A stretch of DNA of 16,063 nucleotides from an uncultured Clostridia bacterium (lineage in GTDB: Bacteria; Bacillota; Clostridia; Christensenellales; Borkfalkiaceae): assembly GCA_905235765.1 (NCBI GenBank), contig CAJOMM010000004.1, positions 1 through 16,063 on the forward strand. Reading direction: 5' to 3'. Both the position numbers and the translations under genes were made by a program. Below are positions 12,931-16,063 of the stretch, one piece after another. Numbering within the stretch: position 1 is the first letter of the stretch; each line of letters begins with the position of its first letter. The notes under the pieces were generated by a model. That model was not told the origin of the DNA and did not search any database. It saw only the letters and a list, made by a program, of their open reading frames with translations.

Positions 12931-13887
12931 CTAATCGTCCAGAAAATTGCTGCAAGTTCTGAAAATTGAGTTTATAAACGATATGGTCTCGAACTGCAAG
13001 TCCGGTTGATATTGAAGAAAATCGAAAACCATAACCACTACTCCTTCCGCCGTGCCCGTGTTCTGACTTCTGAAAAATCGCGACACGTCCGTTTTGCCTA
13101 CGGCGTCGTAAGTGAGTTCGGAGATATTTATGCCGTATCTGGCGGAGATCCTTCCTTCCGAAATTTCTTTTTCGTACATTTTTTGGTAATAGCTGTCGTT
13201 GGGCTTTTCGGAGGAAATATACTCGTATTTTGTGTATCTGAAGAACAGGTTTTCGTTTTCCGAACTTAAAATTTTCCGAAAATCATTGACTTCGTTTCTG
13301 AGCTTATAAATGCGCTCTATTTCAAGACTCCGTCCGATTTCTTTCTCTTTTTCGGAACGGAAACGGTTATCGTGTTTCATCCGTTCGTTAAAATGCGAGA
13401 TTATAAGTTCGTCGTCGAGTTCGCCGCCGGACATAAAATCCGAAAGGTAATTTTCGGCGTCGGACAGAAGTTTGTCAAGAGTGTATATCGGGCAATCGTC
13501 CACGATAGTCTTTGCGCGGGAACTTCCGTTATCGCCGCTTGTCGAGGCGTCTGTAAAAATCACGTCTCCCTCTTGTATAGAAAGCCTTGCGGAAAGCATA
13601 TTATTCGAAGAAGTCAAAGTTTCCGCGCTTAAAGACAGCACGTCGTAACTGAAAGTCTTTCCGTTTTCGCTGATTTTATAATCGAGGGTAGAATAGAATT
13701 CTTCCGTGTCCGCCGAAACGGTTTCGTCAATATAAAACTTAAATTGTTGACCGACCGTAGCGCGCGTCGCCGTAACGGTGTAAACGAATTCCAAAGCGAA
13801 AATCGCAACCAAAATAACGATAATCATCGTTATCCACTCGTACGACAAAAAGTTCGACAGTCGGTTTTTATTGACTTTGTTATCCAT
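12931..13887 (-). CDS. Unknown single-pass membrane protein, extracytoplasmic domain
   Basis: I do not recognise this 318-residue protein. A short basic cytoplasmic segment (MDNKVNKNRLSNFLSYEW) leads into one hydrophobic helix at about 19-38. By the positive-inside rule the remaining roughly 280 residues lie outside the cell. The helix lacks a lipobox or an obvious cleavage site. The outer part is polar with short beta-like stretches (GQQFKFYIDE, YDVLSLSAETL, LSARLSIQEGDVIFTD). A charged helical middle follows (about 165-205, rich in E, K and R), and then a hydrophobic C-terminal part (GVVVMVFDFLQYQ, ISFINSIFRTCSNFL). The LSARLSIQEGDVIF phrase faintly recalls solute-binding proteins, a weak guess. 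It starts three bases after lysS without a good ribosome binding site and lies seven bases before tmk, so it is co-expressed with essential genes. Confidence 0.85.
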   Translation of the reverse strand: MDNKVNKNRLSNFLSYEWITMIIVILVAIFALEFVYTVTATRATVGQQFKFYIDETVSADTEEFYSTLDYKISENGKTFSYDVLSLSAETLTSSNNMLSARLSIQEGDVIFTDASTSGDNGSSRAKTIVDDCPIYTLDKLLSDAENYLSDFMSGGELDDELIISHFNERMKHDNRFRSEKEKEIGRSLEIERIYKLRNEVNDFRKILSSENENLFFRYTKYEYISSEKPNDSYYQKMYEKEISEGRISARYGINISELTYDAVGKTDVSRFFRSQNTGTAEGVVVMVFDFLQYQPDLQFETISFINSIFRTCSNFLDD

Positions 13888-13890
13888 GAA

Positions 13891-15399
13891 TTATTTTTTT
13901 ATAGGTTTCATCGTCGGGAAAAGTATGACGTCTCTTATGGAAGCCGAATCCGTTAAGAGCATAACGAGTCTGTCCACGCCGAATCCGAGTCCGCCCGTCG
14001 GGGGAAGCCCGTATTCCAACGCCGTCAAAAAGTCCTCGTCAATCTTGGCGTCGTTTCCGCCTTTTTGGCGTTTTTCCTCGACCTGTTTAACAAATCTCTC
14101 TCTCTGATCTATCGGATCGTTGAGTTCGGAAAAGGCGTTGCCCATTTCTCTCGCGTACATAAAGTATTCGAATCTTTCGGTAAACGCAGGATTAGAGGGT
14201 TTTCTTTTGGCGAGAGGAGAATTTTCAACGGGATAATCGTATATTATCGTCGGCTGAATAAGTTTTTCTTCCACGAACGCGTCGAAAAACGCGATAAGAA
14301 CGTTGCCTGCCGTTGCAAGATCGCCCTCTTCTACCGTAACGCCCTTTTCTTTGGCGACGGCGCGAGCCTCTTCGTCCGACTTCCAGTCGTTAAAGTCGAC
14401 GCCGGCGTATTTTTTGACCGCTTCAACCATAGTAAGGCGTTCCCATTTTTTGCCGAGATCGATTTCAATTCCCTGATAGGTAATTTTTGTCGTTCCGCAA
14501 ACCTTTTCCGCGACGTAGCGGTAAAGGTCTTCGATCTCGTCCATCATGTCTTTATAATCGCTGTATGCCTGATACATTTCTACCGTGGTGAATTCCGGAT
14601 TATGAGATCTGTCCATACCTTCGTTGCGGAAAATTCTTCCCACTTCGTAAACGCGGTCGAATCCGCCGACAATCAATCGTTTTAAGTAGAGTTCGGTCTC
14701 TATTCTTAGGTACATATCTATATCGAGCGCGTTGTGATGCGTTTTAAACGGTCTCGCCGCCGCGCCTATTTCCAGCGGTTGTAAAACGGGGGTATCCACT
14801 TCGAGATAGCCTATTCCGTCGAGATAGTTTCTTATTTCGGTTAAAATCTTCGAACGCATAGTGAACGTTCTTTTGACTTCGGGATTTGCAATGAGGTCTA
14901 CCTCTCTGTTGCGGTAACGGGTGTCTTCGTCTTTCAATCCGTGAAATTTTTCGGGAAGAGGAAGAAGGGATTTTGATAAAAGTTCCACTTCTTTTGCGTG
15001 AACGGATATCTCGCCCGTACGCGTGGTAAACACGAATCCCGTTATTCCGATAATATCGCCAACGTCGTAATCTTTAAATTCCGCATAAGAATCTCCGAGA
15101 TCGTTTACCGAAAGGTAACTTTGAATCGTTCCCTTTCCGTCGAGGATCACGGCGAAAGAAGCCTTACCCATAACGCGTTTGGAAATAAGACGGCCGGCAA
15201 TACCTACCGTTTGGTTTTCGTATTTCGGGTAATTTTCTTTAATATCCGTGCTTAAAGCCGTACGAGGGTATTTTACCTTCTCGAACGGGTTTTTGCCCGC
15301 GGCTTTAAGCGCCGAAAGTTTTTCGCGGCGCTGTTTTAAAATTTCGTTTAAGTCCTGCTCGGTGTTTTCCGCAAGGTTAGGGTTGGTTTTTTCTTCCAT
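13891..15399 (-). CDS. lysS: Lysyl-tRNA synthetase, class II
   Basis: LysS charges tRNA-Lys with lysine in the cytoplasm. The 502-residue product begins with a charged helix and an OB-fold anticodon-binding domain (about 60-150, TVGIAGRLISKRVMGKASF). The class II catalytic core follows. Motif 2 is VGRIFRNEGMDRSHNPEFTT (253-272). Motif 3 is GGLGFGVDRLVMLLT (469-483), and the tail is FPTMKP. EIGAAARPF (210-218) replaces the more common GGAAARPF phrase, a small variation near the active site. Length is normal. A CGGAGT ribosome binding site lies in the 18-base gap after greA. The pair greA-lysS is a common order in Bacillota. No T-box is seen; the gene probably depends on the greA promoter. Confidence 0.97.
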   Translation of the reverse strand: MEEKTNPNLAENTEQDLNEILKQRREKLSALKAAGKNPFEKVKYPRTALSTDIKENYPKYENQTVGIAGRLISKRVMGKASFAVILDGKGTIQSYLSVNDLGDSYAEFKDYDVGDIIGITGFVFTTRTGEISVHAKEVELLSKSLLPLPEKFHGLKDEDTRYRNREVDLIANPEVKRTFTMRSKILTEIRNYLDGIGYLEVDTPVLQPLEIGAAARPFKTHHNALDIDMYLRIETELYLKRLIVGGFDRVYEVGRIFRNEGMDRSHNPEFTTVEMYQAYSDYKDMMDEIEDLYRYVAEKVCGTTKITYQGIEIDLGKKWERLTMVEAVKKYAGVDFNDWKSDEEARAVAKEKGVTVEEGDLATAGNVLIAFFDAFVEEKLIQPTIIYDYPVENSPLAKRKPSNPAFTERFEYFMYAREMGNAFSELNDPIDQRERFVKQVEEKRQKGGNDAKIDEDFLTALEYGLPPTGGLGFGVDRLVMLLTDSASIRDVILFPTMKPIKK

Positions 15400-15417
15400 T
15401 TTGTACTCCGATAGAAA

Positions 15418-15882
15418 TTATTTGACTTCTTTGATTAAAATGTTTACGGTACCGGAAGGCGTAACGGCGGAAAAAGATTCGCCGACTCTGCGTCCCAAAA
15501 GCGCGTTGCCGATGGGAGATTCGTTGGAAATTCTGTTTTGTTCCACGTCCGCCTCGGTAGTTCCGACGATCTCGTAAGAAAAGTCTTCGCCGTCCACGGT
15601 AAAGACAACCTTGCTACCCAAGGAAACCACTCCTTTTTTAGAGCTGGAATCTTTTATTATGACAGCGTATTTCAGTTTATTTTCTATTTCTAAGATTTCG
15701 CCTTCGATCATCGCCTGTTCGTTTTTGGCGGCGTCGTATTCGGCGTTTTCGGAGAGGTCTCCGAATTCTCTCGCGATTTTTATTCTTTCGGTTATTTCCG
15801 CGCGCTTGGTGAGTTTTAAGTATTCCAGTCTTTTTTCAAGTTCCTCTTTACCTTCTTTGGTAAGAATTACTTCTTCAGCCAT
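15418..15882 (-). CDS. greA: Transcription elongation factor GreA
   Basis: GreA enters the RNA polymerase secondary channel and stimulates cleavage of backtracked transcripts. The 154-residue product has the N-terminal coiled coil (EGKEELEKRLEYLKL to about residue 75). Its tip is acidic, GDLSENAEYDAAKNEQA, in which the aspartate and glutamate assist Mg2+-dependent cleavage. The C-terminal FKBP-like domain contains GSKVVFT, ISNESPIGNALLGRRVGE and VNILIKEVK. A strong AAGGAG precedes the ATG. The gene opens the minus-strand operon behind a near-perfect promoter and is followed 18 bases later by lysS. Confidence 0.97.
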   Translation of the reverse strand: MAEEVILTKEGKEELEKRLEYLKLTKRAEITERIKIAREFGDLSENAEYDAAKNEQAMIEGEILEIENKLKYAVIIKDSSSKKGVVSLGSKVVFTVDGEDFSYEIVGTTEADVEQNRISNESPIGNALLGRRVGESFSAVTPSGTVNILIKEVK

Positions 15883-15925
15883 AAATATATATCTCCTTAA
15901 AAAATCGTAATAATTTTCTTTATAG

Positions 15926-15955
15926 ATTATATAATATTAGGTAGGCGTTTGTCAA
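15926..15955 (-). promoter_or_regulatory. Promoter of the greA-lysS operon
   Basis: On the minus strand a perfect TTGACA (15950-15955) is separated by 18 bases from a perfect TATAAT (15926-15931). The start would be near 15919, leaving about 37 bases before the greA ATG. It may drive the whole greA to ricT series, since no other promoter is evident until the ferredoxin gene. Confidence 0.9.
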
Positions 15956-16050
15956 CAGTTAATCCGCGGTTAAAAAGCAGCTTTTCGGGGTAAAAAGTTA
16001 AAAAACGCACAAAAAAAAGCAAAATTTATAAAAAAATTTTCATTTTCCTA

Positions 16051-16056
16051 TTGACA
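16051..16056 (+). promoter_or_regulatory. Possible -35 box of a divergent gene beyond the right edge
   Basis: A perfect TTGACA appears seven bases before the window end, after an A/T-rich spacer with no gene. A matching -10 box would fall outside the window, so this is only suggestive of a rightward promoter. Confidence 0.3.
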
Positions 16057-16063
16057 AACGAAA

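Noticed and set aside
14065..14685. Plus-strand open frame of 206 codons
   Set aside because: It is antisense to lysS and shows no recognisable motif.

Overview
This window looks like chromosomal housekeeping DNA from a low-GC member of the Bacillota, probably an uncultured clostridium. The evidence is a tmk-holB-ricT-trmN6-rsmI gene order like that of Bacillus and its relatives, a Jag/KhpB partner beside YidC, a class A-type RNase P RNA, a DUF1273 (YpsA-like) protein, strong AGGAGG-type ribosome binding sites and near-consensus sigma-A promoters. The assignment to Clostridia is inference. I see no tRNA, rRNA, CRISPR array, insertion sequence or prophage gene.

Left part (1-8498). A partial gltX points left from an AT-rich divergent spacer (818-1334). 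To the right runs a long plus-strand block: rsmG and a coupled DUF1273/SLOG gene; rplM-rpsI behind a promoter and a well-folded leader; the RNase P RNA gene rnpB; dnaN; then rpmH-rnpA-yidD-yidC-jag. The last five are the classical genes beside the replication origin. Here dnaN lies directly upstream of them in the same direction, with no dnaA, recF or gyrB between. Both RNase P subunits (rnpB RNA and rnpA protein) therefore lie within 2.3 kb of each other. The rpmH-jag genes supply ribosomal protein bL34, the RNase P protein, the membrane insertase YidC with its helper YidD, and the RNA-binding protein Jag/KhpB.

Right part (8627-15955). A perfect 15-bp stem terminator separates the two convergent halves. 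The minus-strand block, read from its promoter at 15955, is greA, lysS, an unknown membrane-anchored protein, tmk, holB, ricT, a 56-aa two-cluster ferredoxin with its own promoter, trmN6 and rsmI. It joins tRNA charging, dTTP synthesis, clamp loading, Fe-S/RNA regulation and RNA modification. Most junctions are overlapping or only a few bases long.

Items most worth a second look are the YidC protein with a roughly 185-residue extracytoplasmic insert, the unknown membrane protein inside the lysS-tmk operon, the rnpB-dnaN-rpmH-rnpA arrangement, the structured rplM leader, and a GC hairpin that would bury the ribosome binding site of trmN6.
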